A DNA stretch of 64,000 bases from Rhinopomastus cyanomelas (GCA_013400115.1 VXBP01000241.1:78825-142824), one strand, 5' to 3'. Numbered from the stretch's first letter, positions 50,031 through 62,517 are shown. The notes: generated from the sequence alone by a model not told the origin. Translations and numbers: made by a program.

Positions 50031-52374
50031 CCTTTTCTGCTCAGCTCCAGGAGAGCCAGGTTTTTTCTGCTTAGAAGTTAACAGCGTGAGGATCTCCCAC
50101 CGCACCCCAGTGTCCCCCAGTCCCCCTCCTGAGCTCTGCAAACCCCTAGAAAGCTTCACGACACCATCGCATCACCCGGCACATGGACCCACCCAGACCT
50201 CCTAGAGTGACAACAGTGTCCCTCGGGCTCTTCGGGGAGGACAGGTGAGCAGAGGGGTGTCCAAAGGGGTGCGAGCGGGGCGAGCAGAAACAAACCCTCA
50301 AACACTGAGGCACCACCAAGGGCAGGAAAACATCGCAGCCGCCTGAGGAGGAGCTCAGCAGGGCTCCCAAAGTGTCGGCTGCTCAGGGCTGACGCCGGCC
50401 CACCCAGCCCCAGTTGGAGCTCAGCAGGGCCAGGACACGCTTGTCCATCTTCCCGGCCACACGACAGCCAGCGAAGCAGCTGCGAACAATGGGAAGGCGG
50501 CGGAGGCTGCGCTGGGGACGGCGCTGCGCTGGGGACGGGCGCGTTCCTGCCTTCGGGGAGCATAGCGAGGCCATGAGACACCGACTGCAGCGAGGGCTCC
50601 GCAGCTCCCGGCAGCACTGACTCACCTGCCCCGTCCCAGCGCAGCCCCGGCGCTGGCCGCAGATCTAAAGGCAGCAAGTCGGATCAGAAGCACCCGACGG
50701 GCTGGCTGCGCGGAGCGGAGGTGGGAGCGGAGAGCCGCGCTCGTCTCCGGCAGCGGAGCCGGGGCAGGAGGAGCCGCGGCAGAGCCGCAGCGCTGCCAGC
50801 GCTCCCGTTTGGGTTCTCCCCCTCCCCAAGGTCCCGGCTGTCAAACACCTGCCTGCAGGATGATCTCCAGCCTCGCTGCAGCGGCACAGCAACCACCACA
50901 CCCCGCGGTTCCAACCGGGCAAAGCCTCAGCATCGGAGGGCCAGGCGCCAAGCAGGCATCTCCTCACCAGCGGCGCTTTCACACCTCAGTTTGTGAACGT
51001 TTGGGGCTGGGTCGCAGCTTTCAGCTCCCAAAAAGCTGCTCCTATCCCACGGGGGAAGAACCGCCGGGCTTAAGGCACCGATCCCAAAGCCACTGGTGCT
51101 GCCACTTGCACCCCACCTGCCCAAAGGACTTCGAGCAACCAGGCGGGGCTCCCAACACCAGGAATAACCCCAGTCCTCGCTCCAATCCACAGCCCGGTGT
51201 GAACGCAGGCACCAGAAGCAGAGTGGTGACACCAGCACCAGCCCGAGGCACAGACCTCTCCCCGCTCCGGCGACGTCCCCGTCCGAGTCCCGGCAGGAGG
51301 CAACGAAGCCGCCGAATAAACCACAGAACCCAACTGCATGGCCGGGACCGAACCCCACCACTCGGCCGATCCCACACGACGGGTGCAAGGAGGTCTAGGA
51401 TGGGTCCAAGCTCATCGGCATCACCCCTGAGGCTGCCGAGCCCCCGGCCTCCCGCACAAACGCTTCTGCTGCCATTTGCGAGCTCCCACTTCCTGCTCAC
51501 ATCGAGTAGGAAGTGCTGCAATCCTCCCAGCCAGGAAGCGCCGGCCATCTCTGGAGAAGGGCTCTGATTTCCCAGCCAAAACCCTCTGCAAGCATCTGGC
51601 TGGAGGCATCACCGCCGGGACCCTCCGAGAGCAGGGCCCTCCCTCCTCATCCCCAAACCCAGCGTGGAAGCCACTCACTGAGCATCCAGTTGGGCTAAAC
51701 CCCCAGCTCGGCCCCAGTCCTGGGGCCATTGGCTTCATCCCTCCTGGCCACCCAGCCCAGCGCAGGCCAGCACCCACCTCTGCAGGAGCTTCCTCAGCAG
51801 CCCTTCCTCAGCAGAGCCTCAGAACGCGTCCGAACCCCAGAGAAAACCTCTACTGTGGAAAAAGGCTGGGAAGATCTGCTTTTGGGGGAGCCTGGAGGCC
51901 GCCAGCAAAGGGGCGGCTCACGGAGCCGTGGGCTGCGTTGGCTCCCGATGGATCTGGGTCTCCTAGCGGATCCCCAGCTCTTTCTCCCATCCTCTCCAGA
52001 GCAGCTTTTCAGGAGGACAGGACGCAGCCAGGGCTGTGGGTGCTGTCACAGCCCGCTGCCGGCGAGGGACAGGCCCTTCCAGCAAGCACCAAGCACCCGC
52101 TTGCAACGGCAGCCACAGCCCCGCAGACCTCACCTGACCCAACGGGCCACGGGCGTCGGAGCCCAGGGTCTCTCCCTCAGTTCTGGGGGCTTGTCCAGGC
52201 CGACACTCAGATCTGTGTGAGATACTGGTTGGACTGGGGGGGTATCTGCTGCTCATGAAGCCGCTGGCACTGGGTGCTTCCCCTGGTCCCAGTCCCAGCT
52301 CTTGCTGCAACTGGGGGGGATGTGTGTGTCGGTCAGTGGATGATCCCTCAGCCAGAGCCTGGCGCTCGCTACGT
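50031..52374. other. no gene recognised
   Basis: GC-rich sequence with several CG-dense patches (50.4-50.9 kb). No start/donor or protein similarity convinced me. Confidence 0.45.
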
Positions 52375-52920
52375 GATCCAGTACTGGGGCGATCCAGTAC
52401 TGGGGCGATCCAGTACTGGGGCGATCCAGTACTGGGGCGATCCAGTACTGGGGCGATCCAGTACTGGGGGAGACCCAGCACCGGGGTGATCTAGTATGAG
52501 GGGCGATCCAGCACAGTGGGGGATCTAATATGGGGAGTGGTCTAGTACCAGGGTCATCCAGTACTGGGGTCATCCAGTACTGGGGGTGACCCAGTACTAG
52601 AGTGATCAAATATAAGGGGTGATCCGCTACAGGAGGAGACCCAGCACCAGGGTGATCTAGCATGAGGGGTGACCCAGCACAAGGGGAGGATTTCATACGG
52701 GGAGTGGTCTAGTACTAGGTTCATCCAGTACTGGGGGTGATCCAGTACTAGAGTGATCAAATATAAGGAGTGATCTGCTACAGGAGGTGACCCAGCACCA
52801 GGGTGATCTAGTATGAGGGGTGACCCAGCACAAGGGGAGGATCTCATACGGGGAGTGGTCTAGTACCAGGTTCATCCAGTACTGGGGTGATCCAGTACCA
52901 ACTGGGCTGACCCAGTACCA
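52375..52920. repeat. 16-bp minisatellite 'gatccagtactggggc' with degenerate tail
   Basis: Six perfect units start at 52375, 52391, 52407, 52423, 52439 and 52455. Diverged units (gatctagtat..., gacccagcac..., gatcaaatat...) continue to about 52920 in larger blocks that are themselves repeated. Confidence 0.95.
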
Positions 52921-53016
52921 ACCGGGATGGGCACATTACCAACCTCTGTCGATACCGGGTGCACCCCCACCCCAGACCAGTCTATCCCAGTACAAGGCAG
53001 TGCCCAGTTCCCCTTA

Positions 53017-53540
53017 ACCCTCCGGGGGGGGGGCGGCGAGCAGAGCCCTTCAGGGGCTACCCCGAGTGGAGAAAGGGGGGGCTGTGAGGGGGATCCCCCG
53101 GGAACGGAGGGAAGGGGTGACCGGGGTCCGCGGTGCCTACCTGGGGCCGAGGACGAAGGCGACACCGGCGCGGCCGCGGGATCCAGCGGCGGGGCCGGGG
53201 GACGGAAATGAGGGAGCGGGGGCGGCCCCGGAGAGGGGCGGAGGGGGCTCCGCTGGCGGCCCCGAACCACCTGCGCCGCCGCCGCCACCGGAACCCCCGG
53301 CCTGGCTCGGCCCGGCCCCAGCGCAGCGTCTGCGGGAGCGGGCGGGGCCGCCCCGGGGCCGCGGGCAATGGCGGAGCCGCCGCCTACCCCCGCCCCGGGA
53401 TGGGGAAACGGGGGGAGCGGCGCTGGGAACGGCCTGGGGAGTGGGGAAGGGCTGAGGGGGCCCTCCGGGCTCTGCCAGGGCCCCGCAGCCCCGGAGACCC
53501 CGGCAGGGACGGGGACCCCCTGCCCTGGGCCAGGCCCGGG
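53017..53540. promoter_or_regulatory. isolated CG-rich block, candidate promoter
   Basis: Very CG-dense sequence with Sp1-type GGGGCGG boxes. On the + strand is a YY1-like CAATGGCGG; on the - strand a donor-like GCGCAG|GTGGTT. It is 7 kb upstream of HDAC7 exon 1. It could be an alternative HDAC7 promoter or that of another transcript; no coding exon was identified. Confidence 0.4.
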
Positions 53541-53544
53541 GAAC

Positions 53545-54340
53545 CCTTGAGGGGCTGGAACTGCTCCTCAGGGCCAACCTCCCCCTCCCCTGGGGCAGCC
53601 CGAAGCTGGTTCCTCTCGTCCTGGGGGGGAGAGAAGAGATCGACCCCCTCCCCAGCTCCAGCCTCCTGGAGTTCAGGCAGTTGTACAGAGCCAGAAGGTC
53701 CCCCTGAGCCTCCTGCTCTCCAGTTCAGCCTCCCCAGTTCCCCCAGTTCCCCCTCAGAGCACTGGTGCTCCAGTTCCATCACCCTTCTCTGGCCCCACTG
53801 CAGCCCCTCAGTGCCCTTCTGGCTGGGAACAACCCAGACCTGACCCCAGGAGTCAAGGTGGGGCCTCCTCAGTCCCTCCAGTCCAGGGGGAGCATCTGTG
53901 CCCTGGTCTCACTGGCCAACTCAGACAAGAGCGAGCTGATCTCTCTGAGCACCCTTTTCCCCCACCCCAGTTCTCCCAGTTCCCGCTCAGAGCTTCTCCA
54001 GCCCCTTCACCCTTCGATGCAGGTTTGATTTCATCCCCCACACGATGCACAGGGACCCCTCAGCAGGACCCCAGGAACCTTTGGAGGTCCAGTCCCCCAG
54101 CACGACCACTCAACCACTGATTCCAGACCCCTGACCCAGCAGACCTCATGGCCAACCTCAACCTCCTCTGGAACACCTTAAGGCCCTTTTCCTCACATCC
54201 TGGGGAGAAGACACCAACTCCCACCTCACCCCAACCTCCTGAACTCCAGGGAGCTGTGGAGAGCGATAAGGTTCCCCACGAGCCACAGCAGCACCAGGAA
54301 TGACCACCTGGAGTCAAATCATGGCTCCTTGGCCCATCCC
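53545..54340 (-). repeat. CR1 LINE fragments (antisense)
   Basis: The first part repeats the ORF2 segment of 34.97 kb ('ccttctctggccccactgca', 'caggagtcaaggtggggcct'). A second piece follows from about 54060 ('ctcatggccaacctcaacct', 'ctgaactccagggagctgtg'). Confidence 0.82.
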
Positions 54341-54754
54341 CTCCAGCCTGGACAAACTAGAGAAGCATCTCCTGTGCTCCAAGCCCCTCGAGGCCTCAGC
54401 TCTACCTCCTTCTTTGACATCATGCAAAAGTCACTCAGCGAGGTTCCCGCTGTGAGTTTAACCTCTGTGGGTTCAGCAGCTCCTCCTCACCAACCGTCGG
54501 GTGCTCCGTCCTCCCAAAGCGACGCTGCTGAGATCAGTGAAGCTGAAGAGAAGCTTCGCGACGGCTCGTAAATCCCAGAGACGGCAAACGTAAAGGTCGG
54601 GTTGGTTACACACAGGAACTGAAGAAATTCCCCTCTTGCAGCAAGAGCTCTGCCGTTGCTGCAGCTTTTTATCTCCTAAAGCCACCGGCTCGGGCGCTGA
54701 TGTTTGCTAGAGAGAGCCCGGGGTGGTTCCCTGGCTTCTTTCAAGAGGAAAAAC

Positions 54755-54850
54755 CAGGAGTCACAGAGCATCAGGGATGGGAAGGGACCTGGAGAGATCA
54801 CCCAGTCCAGTCCCCCTGCCACAGCAGGATCCCCCAGCTCCAGTCGCTAG
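54755..54850 (-). repeat. CR1 3' end (antisense)
   Basis: 'agcatcagggatgggaaggg', 'gatcacccagtccagtcccc' and 'cacagcaggatcccccagct'. Confidence 0.87.
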
Positions 54851-56394
54851 GGGCTGGCAAAAGCCCTCCCCGGGGTCCTTCCTCCACGCCCAGGGTTGGA
54901 CTGGGCCCGCCGAGGGGCCGAACCGGCCGGCAGCGCTGACGCTCTGGGGTCAAGGAGCTGGCTCAGCCCGGCTTATTTTGGAAGCAGGGGCAGTATTTTT
55001 AGCCCTGGGAGCGCAGGCACCGCTTCCCCTTTCCGAGCGTCCCCTCCCTCCCGGAGCTCCGTGCCGCGGCCGGTTGTGAAAGGAACCGGCTAGTTGGATG
55101 GGCCGAGGTGAACGAGCTTCTCCCTCCACGCGTTGCACAACCCTCCCGCTGCTGCTGGTGGTGGGGGAGGCAGAGGCGCTTGAGGCCACCCAGGCGCACC
55201 CCAGCTCCCTCGTGGCGAGCGGGGACCCTTCCCACGCGACGCTCCCAACACAAGGATGAGGCTGGGAACATCTCCAGGGCTTGGGGACACTCCCCTGGCC
55301 CCCAAGTGGGCTGGGCTCATGCCCTAGATGACCTGTGCCTGGTCCCTACAGTCAGCCCTAGTCTCCACAGCTCTCCCAGCTTCCATCCCCTAGCGCGGGG
55401 GCACCTCAGAGACCCTCACAGCCGTCCCCAGCTGTTCCTCCCCCGGGGAGGCTGGTCAGGTCCCTGTGGCTCGGTAGTCACCCAGCCCTTGTTTGCGCTC
55501 GGCTACCAAGGAGAACAAGGAGCTTCAGGTGTGACCCACAGCCTGAGGGGCAACCCAGCGCCCTCTCTCCCCTGGCTTTGTGCTGAGCTGGGTTCTCCTC
55601 CCTCCACCCACAAACCCAGGGTGGGTTCCACCTGCAAGCGCAGGGCTCTGCTCTCACTGGGCACGGCCCTCGTCACCCGTGGAGCTCACAGAACAGGAGC
55701 AAGTGGGGGTTCCTCCTGCTTCCCAGGGCTTGAAAATGCCTCTGGGCCACCCCAGGCTGCAGCAGGAGCCCAGAGCCCTGCAGCAGGAGGCTATAACCTG
55801 AGGTTAGATGCAGGTCAGGCTAGAAGATGCTGGAAGTCACTGGGTAGCTGCAGATCTCCGCAGCATCTGCTGCATCAACATCTCCTGCCCCCACATCTCC
55901 TGCCCCCAGACCCAGGCACGGACATCACCTGCCCCCCCTGCACCCACACAACCCCCATCGCAGCTCTGGCAGGGGTGGGGATGCGGTTGGAAGGGAAACT
56001 TGCTCCAGCCCGGTGGCACCGGAGGGCCCCGCGTGGCACTGCCTGGCACCTCCATGCCAACAGCCCGGCTGCTGCAGACGCCACAGGGAGCCTTCCCCGG
56101 TGCAGACAGGGGTGCTGAGGACTCCTCCCAGCCCTTCTCCCTCTTCCCCCCACCCTGCACTGCTCCTCTGCTGGGAGTTGGCTCTGGGGTGGCTGGGAGG
56201 GTTTGAGGCCAACCAGTCGAGCCTGCCAGCAGCAGGAGCAGCACCAGCAGGTGGGCGAGATGCTGACTTGGGCACAAGAGCCCTCGGTGCCTTTTCTGGC
56301 TGCTGACGTGGGATCCCAGAGCAGCGACTCACGCCCTGCGATGTTGGGCAACGCTCGGCTGGGCCGGGACGGAGGCGCCCAGCAGGGCTGGGGG
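54851..56394. other. no gene recognised; one MEF2-like motif
   Basis: GTATTTTTAG at 54993-55002 is one mismatch from the MEF2 consensus. The rest shows neither repeats nor coding similarity. Confidence 0.4.
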
Positions 56395-56397
56395 TAG

Positions 56398-56990
56398 AAC
56401 CACAGAGCGCCGGGGGTCAGCAGGGACCCCCAGGGATCATCCCTCTGCCACAGCAGGGTCCTCCAGAGCAGAGCCCACAGGAACAGCCCAGGAGGGTTTG
56501 AAATGTCCCCAGAGAAGGAGACTCCACAGCCTCCCCGGGCAGCCCCTGCCAGGGCTCTGGCACCCTCACCATGAACAAGGTCCTTCTCACACTGGTGGGG
56601 AGCCTCCTCTGCTCCAGCTCACACCCGCTGCCCCTTGTCCTGTCACTGGGTGCCCCTGAGCAGAGCCTGGCTCCATCCTCCTCACACCCACCCTTCACAT
56701 CTTGATCCACATCCATGGGGTCACCCCTCAGGCTCCCTTTTCCCAGCTCCAGAGCCCCAGCTCCCTCAGCCTCTCCTCAGCAGGGAGATGCTCCCCTCCC
56801 TCCATCACCCCTGTGGCTCTGCCCTGGGCTCTCTCCAGCAGCTCCGTGTCCCCCTGGAGCTGAGGGGCAGCCCAGAAGGAAGCCAGTTCTGGACACCTGC
56901 TGGTGGGTGGTTTGATCCATCCATCTCTGCAACCTCCCACCCAACCCATCTCAACCCTCTGCTGCTGCTGCTCCTCATGGGGCTGCGGCA
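56398..56990 (-). repeat. long CR1 LINE fragment (antisense)
   Basis: One of the longest copies in the window. Runs from the inverted terminus ('ccccagggatcatccctctg') through 'gaaggtccttctcacactgg' to 'agaaggaagccagttctgga'. Confidence 0.88.
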
Positions 56991-57384
56991 GAGCCCCGGG
57001 GGAGAGAACAACATTTGCTTTAAAAACAGGAAAATGTGATTGTAAGAAACCACAGCAGGGGGCCGGGGGAAGGAGCCCGAGCGGCTCCCAGTTCAGCTTT
57101 CGAGAGAGCCCGCGCGTTGACTCAGTGGTTCTGGAGCAAGCCCCGGCCACCGCGCTCTCCCGACGCCCAACGGCTGCCAGACCCGCATCCGGGGACCTGC
57201 GGACGACCCCGGGGAGAGAACCCAACTGGGAGAAGCCCTGCTGGAGAGCAGCCCTCTGGAAAATGAGCTGGGGGGGACTGGGGGGTGAAGAGCTGGGCAG
57301 GAGCCACCCGTGGGCAGCTGCAGCCTACAAGGTCCAACCCCATCCTGGGCTGCACCCGAAGTGGGGACGGGGATGGAGACAGGA

Positions 57385-57910
57385 GATTGTCCCCCCCCAC
57401 TCTGCCCTGCTGAGACCCCCCCCTACTGCAGTCCTGTGGCCACTTCTGGCACCCCCAGAACTAGAAGGAGCTGGAGCTGCTGGAGCGAGGCCAGAGGAGG
57501 CTCCAGGGATGGTCAGAGGGCTGGAGCCCCTCTGCTCTGGGGCCAGGCTGAGGGAGCTGGGGCTGTTCCTGTGCAACTGGGTCTAGGAGATCCTGCTCTG
57601 GCAGGAGGATTGGACTAGATGATCTTCCAAGGTCCCTTCCAGTCCCTAATGCTCTGTGATTCTGTGCAGCTGCGGAGGAGAAGGCTCCAGGGGGACCTTA
57701 GAGCAGCTTCCAGCCCCTGACAGAGGCTGTCAGGAGGCTGGGGGAGGCTGTTCCCAAGGGCAGGGAGCGACAGGACGAGGGGTCCTGGTGTGAAGCTGGA
57801 GAAGGGCAGAGGGAGGCTGGGCAGGAGGACAAAGTCCTGGGATCTGAGGGTGGGGGATCCCTGTTCCAGAGGTGGAGGCTCCATCCCTGGAGCCACCCAA
57901 GGTCAGGCCA
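57385..57910 (+). repeat. CR1 LINE with a second CR1 3' end nested in it
   Basis: The outer body ('tggccacttctggcaccccc' to 'ggctgagggagctggggctg', then 'gcggaggagaaggctccagg' onward) is interrupted at about 57567-57665 by a complete CR1 terminus ('ggattggactagatgatctt' to 'gtgattctgtg'). CTGTGCA occurs near both junctions. Confidence 0.8.
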
Positions 57911-58254
57911 AGCAGCTGCACAGGACAGAGCTGTGAGAGCTGGTGGAGGTTTGCAAACATCACCACCTGGGTGACTGGGGGCTCTGCAGGAGGAGGTGGG
58001 TCCCAGCCTTGCCAGAAGGCTCCGAACACCCTCCGGGAGGGCCAGGGCTGGTAAATCTTTCCACCCAGCGAGCCATGACCTCAGCTCCCAGCCCTCCAGC
58101 AGAGGCTGGGGGCAGCGCAGACGGGTGACGTGGGGGGCAGGAGGAGCTGGACACCCTGGTGGATGGGGAGGGGGGTGAGAGAGGGATGGCTCAGATGGGA
58201 TGTGGGAGCTCAAGCAGCAGAGATCTCCCTCGGCCAGAAGAGTTTTCATGGGAT

Positions 58255-58600
58255 AATTCAAGCTGGAAGGGACCCCTGGAGGCCTGGAATTGAACCTTTT
58301 GCTTGAAGCATGGACAGGATCCAGGGGGAAAAGCCCCTCTCCAGCTTCTCTGGAGCCCCTGCAGGTGCTGGAAGCTGCTCTGAGGTCCCCCCGGAGCCTT
58401 CTCCTCTGCAGCTGAACAGCCCCAGCTCCCCTCAGCCTGTCCCCAGAGCAGAGGGCCTGCAGCCCTCTGACCATCCATGGGGTCTCCTCCAGCAGCTTCA
58501 GCTCCTTCTTGCCCTGGGGGCTCCAAAAGTGGCCACAGGACTGTAGGGCCTGGGGGAGTCTCAGCCTTCCTGGTGCTGGGGTAGGATGGAGGAAGACACC
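58255..58600 (-). repeat. CR1 LINE fragment (antisense)
   Basis: 'caagctggaagggacccctg', 'cctgcaggtgctggaagctg' and 'gccacaggactgtagggcct'. Confidence 0.85.
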
Positions 58601-60260
58601 AGAAGAACCAGCTGGGGGGTCCAGATCATCAACAACAGGTCACAGAAGTCCTGTAGAGGGGACAACCCCAGGTAGCCTGTGCCTGGGGGCTGGCAGGGAA
58701 CGTGGCCAGGAGATGGCTGCAGCTGGCCAGGGCCCAGGGCTGCCTCAGGCCAGCTCCCTTCCTGCTGGAGACGCTCCAAAGAGGCTCCAACTGGCCAAGC
58801 CACGGCTGGTGGGCTCTTTGAAGTGGAGCCGATAGCTCTGATGAGGTCAATCAAAGCTGGAGGGAGGCAGCCCCAGGAGAAGCACCCCGGGACAGCTGCA
58901 CCCCACCAAAAAGCTCCTCATCGCTCCCCCAGCCTCTCCCAGGGGCCACCTCCCCACCCAGGACACAGCAGAGGGCCCAGCCCAGCTCAGAGCAGCTCTG
59001 CTCTCACCTGTCCAGCCCTCTGGAGCCTCTTCAGCTCTGGGACAGGGTCTGTCTCCTCCTGCTGAGAGCTGAAGGCTGCTTCTCCTCCCCTGCAGACCCA
59101 CCCCAGGCACCAGCAGCTGAAAACCCTTCCCGATGGGGATGGGGGGGCTTCCAGGAGGCATCTGTTCCCCCCCCACCTCATACAAGCTCCAAGGACCCCC
59201 GAGCATCCTCTCAGCAGGTTGTGGTTCCCGTTACCTGGGTGCTGCCCTCCTAGGAGCTAACCCAGCCCACTGCTGGCCACCCCAGTGCTGATCCAAGCCA
59301 GAATCTTCCAGGGCCACCTGGGCACCAGCCCCTCACCCCCCAGTCTGTAGCTGCAGGAGGTTCTCGTGGCCATCAGAGGGTCGTGGCCAAAGTGCAGGAC
59401 CCTGCCCCGCCCCTGCCAAACCCCATCCCACAGTTGCAGCCTGTCCAGGTCCCTCTGCAGCCTTTTCCTCCCCTCCAGCAGACCAGTTAGTGATGGGGTC
59501 ACCAGTAAGGCTTCTCCCAGCAGCTCCAGTGTCTCCCAGAGCCTCACGTCCCCATTCCCCAGGGAACAGGGAGAAGGAAGACGTGAAGGTGGCCGGGGCA
59601 TGGAGCACCAAGGGAGGTTCCAGCTGTTCCCTCCGCATCAGGCCAGGTCTCGCCCCCCAGCACCAAGGCTCCCAGCTCACCCACACACCCCTAGGCTCCT
59701 CTGCCACCAGCCCATCCAGCAGCTGAGGGGAGCCTCAACCTCTTCCTCCAACCCCTGGGGGGGACCTCTCAGGTCTTTGAACCCCACCACGGGACCCGTC
59801 CGCGTGGCGTCAGCTTCAACCACTTCTGTGAGCAACGTGGTTTGGGGGCCTCATCTGCAACAGCCCAGGCACTGCCCAGTCTGCCCAGTGCTGAGCTGGC
59901 CCTCTCCAGCAGCCAAACCCAGCTCCAGTCACTGGCTGGAGGCAAAGACCCCCCCATCAGCCTCTTAGCAGCCCCCTGTTTGCATCCCCACGGCCTCAGC
60001 CCTGGCTTCTCCTCGCACAGGGCACTGCCCCAGCTCCCACCAGAGGCCAGGAGCAGCCAGGTGCCTCTTGTTCCCACTCAAGAGCTTCAGTCCTCAGGCC
60101 AGGACAGTTCCCTCAAGTCTTTTTCCCCCCACAAGGTCTCAGCTCTGGTCTCTCATGACCTGCCCAGAGCCCTCCAGTGCTGCCCATGGGACTCAGCACC
60201 ACCAGACCAGTTAAGACGCCACAAGAGAGCCTCTGTCTGCAGCAGGGTCACAGAAGGATT
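58601..60260. other. mostly unrecognised; old CR1 segment about 59285-59560
   Basis: The part around 59340-59480 ('gcaggaggttctcgtggcca', 'agcctgtccaggtccctctg') resembles an antisense internal CR1 segment. No gene was recognised. Confidence 0.5.
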
Positions 60261-60261
60261 G

Positions 60262-60645
60262 GAGCTGGAGCTCATCTTCCCAGGTCCTTTCCAATCCCTA
60301 ATGACTCCATGGAGAAGCCCTCTTTGCTCAGCCAGCCCAGCCCAGGGCCCTGACCAGGACACTTGGGGCCACCTCCACCACCTCCAGGGATGGGCACTCC
60401 CCCACCGCCCTGAGCAGTCCCATCCAGGCTCTGATGCCCCTTTCCCTCAGGAAGGGCTTCCTGACACCCAACCCACCCCTCCCCAGCAGCCTCAGGCCCA
60501 GCACTGGTTGCCTGGGAGAAGAGCCCTGACTCCAACCTCCCTTCAGGGAGCTGGGGAGAGGGAGAAGGTCTCTCCTGAGCCTCCTCTTCTCCAGGCTGAG
60601 CCCCCCCAGTATCCTAGAACCCTCAAGACCATCAAGTCCAACCAC
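60262..60645. repeat. CR1 fragments
   Basis: A short sense terminus ('cttcccaggtcctttccaat') abuts an antisense copy ('ctccagggatgggcactccc', 'aggaagggcttcctgacacc') to about 60640. Confidence 0.75.
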
Positions 60646-61714
60646 CAACCCAGAGCCACCAAGTGTCATTGGGTTCTTACCTGAAACCAGCGCCCTTCAA
60701 ACATCTCAGCCCTGCCAAGGGTTTGCAGCAGCAGCTGGGACCTCAAGCCCAGCCTGCAGAGCAGAGCTGGTGACCTCCACCGAGGAGGGTTTGTAGCCGT
60801 TAACCCTCTCTCACCTCCTCCCCTTGGTCTTCCTTGAAGCCTTCAGTTACCCTGGAGCCTCCTCCCCAGCTCCTCCGAAGCTGGAGGGCAAAGCCAAGCC
60901 CCAGGTGGGGCTGCCCACTGGTTTATAAAGAGGAGAGGGTCTGCTGCATCGCTCACCTGCTCCTTCCTGACCCTCTGCAGCTGCTCTAACTGGCCCTGAG
61001 TGTGGATGGAGACCAGGTGGCTCTGCTGCGGCCACAAAGAACAGCCCTGAAGGTGCCTCCTTGGCCTGGGAGCGGCTGTAGAACCCCTGGTGTTGGAGAC
61101 CTTCGTGTTGCACGAGGGTCATGGCTCCTCCACCCTCCTCCCTGCTTCTCAACAGCATCCCATCGCGTGTCAGGTGCTGCCCTCCCTCTCCTTTTGCTGC
61201 CCCCAGGAGACAGGTGCTGGGTGGCCACGGTCGACCCTCCGGAAGTCACCTCAGACACCTGCAGGTCCTTTGGGTCTTGGTGCCCTCCCAGCTCTCCCCA
61301 TGGTTTGCTCTAGGGCACCAAGCCAGTGGGGCTGAGTTGGAAACTCCCAGCCTGGGCCGTGGGAGGCTTCAACCCCAGCGTCAGCGTCTCCTCCGAGGGC
61401 AAAGCTCAGCGGGTTCCTCCATCGCAGCTCCCCTCCTCCCGCTGCGGGGCCCTGACCGGCACCTTGTGGGCCGTGGGGGGCCTTCCCCACAGAAAGGGAC
61501 CGAGGAAGCCCCAGGCTGGGGCTGGAGAAGGGCTGCTGGGCCTGCCTGGGGATGGAGGAAGCGGGGAGATGCTCCCCGTGTCCCGGCTCCGGTCGCTTGG
61601 GCAGAGAAAGCTTCCCACGTGGTGGGAGCTGATGCCGCAGCCACTGTGCCCTCGTGGTTTGGCACCTCGGGGACCCACCTGCAGTGTGGTGGGTGGTGCC
61701 CGTAGCTGGGAGCT
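60646..61714. other. no gene recognised
   Basis: GC-rich, apparently single-copy sequence. Open frames are without similarity. Confidence 0.5.
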
Positions 61715-62240
61715 CTGGAGGTCACAGAGCACCAGGGGCTGGGAGGGACCTTGAAGGATCATCCAGTCCAACCCCTCTGCCACAGCAGGACCCCCTAGAT
61801 CCAGTCATCAGGGATGGGAAGGGACCTCAAGATCACCCAGTCCAACGCCCTGGCCACAGCAGGACGTCCTAGATCCAGTCACAGAACCCCAGAGCATCAG
61901 GGGTTGGGAGGCACCTTGAGGATCATTCAGTCCAACCCCTCTGCCACAGCAGGACCCCCTAGATCCAGTCATCAGGGATGGGAAGGGACCTCAAGATCAC
62001 CCAGTCCAACGCCCTGGCCACAGCAGGACGTCCTAGATCCAGTCACAGAACCCCAGAGCATCAGGGGTTGGGAGGCACCTTGAGGATCATTCAGTCCAAC
62101 CCCTCTGCCACAGCAGGACCCCCTAGATCCAGTCATCAGGGATGGGAAGGGACCTGGAAAGACCATCCAGCCCAGTCCCCCTGCCACAGCAGGACCCCCT
62201 AGATCCAGTTGCACAGGAACAGTCCAGGCAGGTTTGAACC
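61715..62240 (-). repeat. tandem array of CR1 3' ends (164-bp unit)
   Basis: Six inverted CR1 termini follow one another. A 164-bp unit made of two different termini repeats almost exactly (61806-61969, 61970-62133), then continues in a diverged third copy. Each terminus has the form 'gatcatycagtccaacccct' plus 'ccacagcaggaccccctaga'. Confidence 0.92.
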
Positions 62241-62299
62241 CCCCTTCCAGTGAGGGTGAAATGGTGGTGGAGGGGGTCTAGAACAAAAGCAGGAGCCAC

Positions 62300-62366
62300 A
62301 GAGGCACAGACTGGTGGGGAGGGGGCTGGAAGGGACCTCTGGGGGTTCAACCTTCACCTGAAGCAG
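62300..62366 (-). repeat. CR1 3' remnant (antisense)
   Basis: 'ggctggaagggacctctggg' then 'ggttcaaccttcacctgaag'. Confidence 0.55.
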
Positions 62367-62517
62367 GAGGTACCTTGGTGCCTCTGGCACCTGGGGGATG
62401 CAAAGGGAAGGACAAGCGCGGGGATGCGGGCATCAGGCTCGTGGCCGCTGGAAGCAGAGACCCAGCTGTCCCACCGGTGGAGGGGCACTGGGACCCCCTG
62501 CATGGGTGGCTCTACAG

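Noticed and set aside
52255..52900. Short proteins with YWGDPVLGRSSTGAIQ-type repeats
   Set aside because: Products of the 16-bp minisatellite only.
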